Shown here one piece after another: positions 63,501 through 64,000 of a DNA stretch of 64,000 bases. Position 1 is the first letter of the stretch. Each line of letters starts with the position of its first letter. The position numbers and the translations under genes were made by a program. The notes beneath the pieces were generated by a model. It was not told the origin of the DNA. It made no database searches and worked only from the letters and a program-made list of their open reading frames with translations. The stretch is from positions 29,415,064 to 29,479,063 of the forward strand of contig OX459095.1 of NCBI GenBank assembly GCA_949775045.1, written 5' to 3'. The stretch comes from Metridium senile. Taxonomy: Eukaryota > Cnidaria > Anthozoa > Actiniaria > Metridiidae.

Positions 63501-64000
63501 TGTTGAAGTTGACGCTAACTTGAATGGGTTTGAACTAGAGGATGAACTAGGAGCACCGAATGTTACTGTTATGTTACTAGCATTGTCTTTACTACTACTT
63601 TCACTACTTCCAAATTGAAAAGGACTATTATGAGTCTTGCTATCTGATGAAACTTTAAAGACTCCAGAAGATGTTGCACTAGAAGTTGCCCCTGGCTTTG
63701 GAGTGGTGCATGCTAAGCACTTTTCAGTGTCAGACTTATTAACTATCATACAAGTATCACATGTCCATGAACCTTCTGCAGGAGTAAACTGCTTGAATAA
63801 CAAATTGTCTGTTGGTTTAGATGGTTTTGCTCCAGGTTTAGGCTCTTGACATGCAACACATTTTGAATCCTGTGCTTTGTTGTTAAGCATACAAGAGGAA
63901 CACTCCCAGGAATCACTAGGTGGAGCAAACTGCTTCAATAAAGTATCCTTAGCTTTAGGTGCAAATAAGTCAGTTTTTGGCTTCTCTGTTGCTTTTGATG
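57506..64000 (-). CDS. NUP153: NUP153-like FG nucleoporin, C-terminal part (5' partial)
   Basis: Minus-strand exons with consistent phases: >64000-63110, 62256-62140, 61269-61192, 61002-60350, 59963-59846, 58281-58066 and 57672-57506 (TAG). The right-most exon carries two RanBP2-type zinc fingers: SWECSSCMLNNKAQDSKCVAC at about 63910-63845 and SWTCDTCMIVNKSDTEKCLAC at about 63775-63710. These bind Ran-GDP in NUP153. Ser/Thr-rich FG repeats follow (FQFG, VTFG, FVFG, FTFG, FAFG), the natively unfolded meshwork that binds transport receptors in the nuclear basket. The C-terminus is basic (KRVIKRGIRRSRLR), like the Arg-rich tail of NUP153. The N-terminal targeting region and any further zinc fingers lie beyond the window. 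Introns hold a GGAA tract, a MITE and a 0.7-kb palindrome. It is convergent with the oxidase gene. Confidence 0.9.
57775..58055. repeat. ATC trinucleotide-type repeat in NUP153 intron
   Basis: About 280 bp of degenerate ATCATT/ATCACC units in the last intron, ending about 10 bp from the exon at 58066. Confidence 0.85.
58538..59258. mobile_element. Palindrome with the same exon-like frame in both arms
   Basis: Inverted arms of about 265 bp (58538-58805 and 58992-59258) begin CCTAAAATCTAAAGTGAATA and enclose about 190 bp. Each arm carries a frame reading KKFRISLGPMDELQEKPQGF, WCARQTLEIHRELNKR and NPKVKYEGREAW, ending at GGTAAGTACTC, a good splice donor. The minus copy (58625-58873) opens with ATG (MKLQTRWRLTHVANGSDENF); the plus copy (about 58953-59171) joins a different 5' sequence. 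The two peptides differ at very few positions. I do not recognise the domain. It lies inside a NUP153 intron. Confidence 0.7.
59400..59785. repeat. GGAA purine tract
   Basis: Nearly 400 bp of A/G-only sequence on the plus strand, including about 80 bp of uninterrupted GGAA at 59652-59727. The adjacent NUP153 exon starts at 59846. Confidence 0.95.
61361..61574. mobile_element. MITE family D, copy 2
   Basis: AACAGGTTCTCATTTAAATC at the left, the shared core GTTGATGTGTGCTAAACACA..CAGATCAACCAATCAGAG, and AAATGGAACCTGTT at the right. It is more nearly perfect as a palindrome than the copy at 39643-39856. Located in a NUP153 intron. Confidence 0.85.
61735..61990. repeat. GTGATGTGTTGTGATG low-complexity repeat
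   Basis: Degenerate TGTGATG/TGTGGTG words over about 255 bp, ending in five GTGTG units, within a NUP153 intron. Confidence 0.85.
62515..62600 (-). mobile_element. Possible 3' tail of a non-LTR retrotransposon
   Basis: On the minus strand the sequence reads AGCGCTATAGAATGTAATTA, then AGCGCTCTATAAATTTATTA, then a TTATTATTATT run. This is similar in layout to the ATATAAGAATTAAAG plus ATT tail at 29290-29342. Only the tail is seen. Confidence 0.35.

Overview
The window is eukaryotic nuclear DNA. Every recognisable gene is split into short exons with GT/AG introns of about 0.3-5 kb, and the space between exons is AT-rich and crowded with small palindromic DNA transposons, satellites and SINEs. 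The protein set (an FG nucleoporin with RanBP2 zinc fingers, an AKR7-type aldo-keto reductase, a peroxisomal D-amino-acid oxidase, a secreted protein of a type I associate with sea anemones and corals, and a RAG1 N-terminal-like transposon protein) points to an invertebrate animal, most likely an anthozoan cnidarian. The species cannot be fixed from sequence alone.

Layout. (1) About 1-17.3 kb, plus strand: 21 exons of a long coiled-coil protein whose 5' end is not seen. Its introns hold at least ten palindromic MITEs, one clearly nested in another, and a degraded SINE; a 19-bp satellite begins just after the stop. (2) 17.3-32.3 kb: gene-poor and dominated by mobile DNA. The core is a 5.5-kb element with 43-bp inverted repeats and a 5-bp TTTAC duplication. 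It carries a small two-exon gene resembling the RAG1 N-terminal zinc domain, now broken. A 3.8-kb foldback element, with 611-bp outer arms and opposed tandem arrays, sits in that gene's intron. A 5'-truncated CR1/L2-type retrotransposon follows. Two minus-strand exons of secreted protein(s) flank this block. (3) 35.0-44.2 kb, minus strand: an AKR7-like gene whose introns are expanded by four satellites. (4) 44.5-54.4 kb, plus strand: a D-amino-acid or D-aspartate oxidase gene starting about 240 bp from, and divergent to, the likely AKR7 start. Its seventh visible intron holds an apparently intact 3,959-bp IS630/Tc1/mariner-type transposon with 140-bp inverted repeats and two convergent genes: a DD37E transposase and a 413-residue protein with a PB1-like N-terminus and a zinc knuckle. 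(5) 57.5-64.0 kb, minus strand: the C-terminal part of a NUP153-like nucleoporin, convergent with the oxidase gene and running off the right edge. One of its introns contains a 0.7-kb palindrome with the same exon-like reading frame in both arms.

Host genes and mobile DNA are interleaved. The host genes are ordinary metabolic and structural genes. The most unusual content is mobile: the RAG1-N-terminal element with its nested foldback, the two-gene mariner-type element, and the exon-carrying palindrome. Exon boundaries were placed by eye from splice consensus, phase and family similarity.
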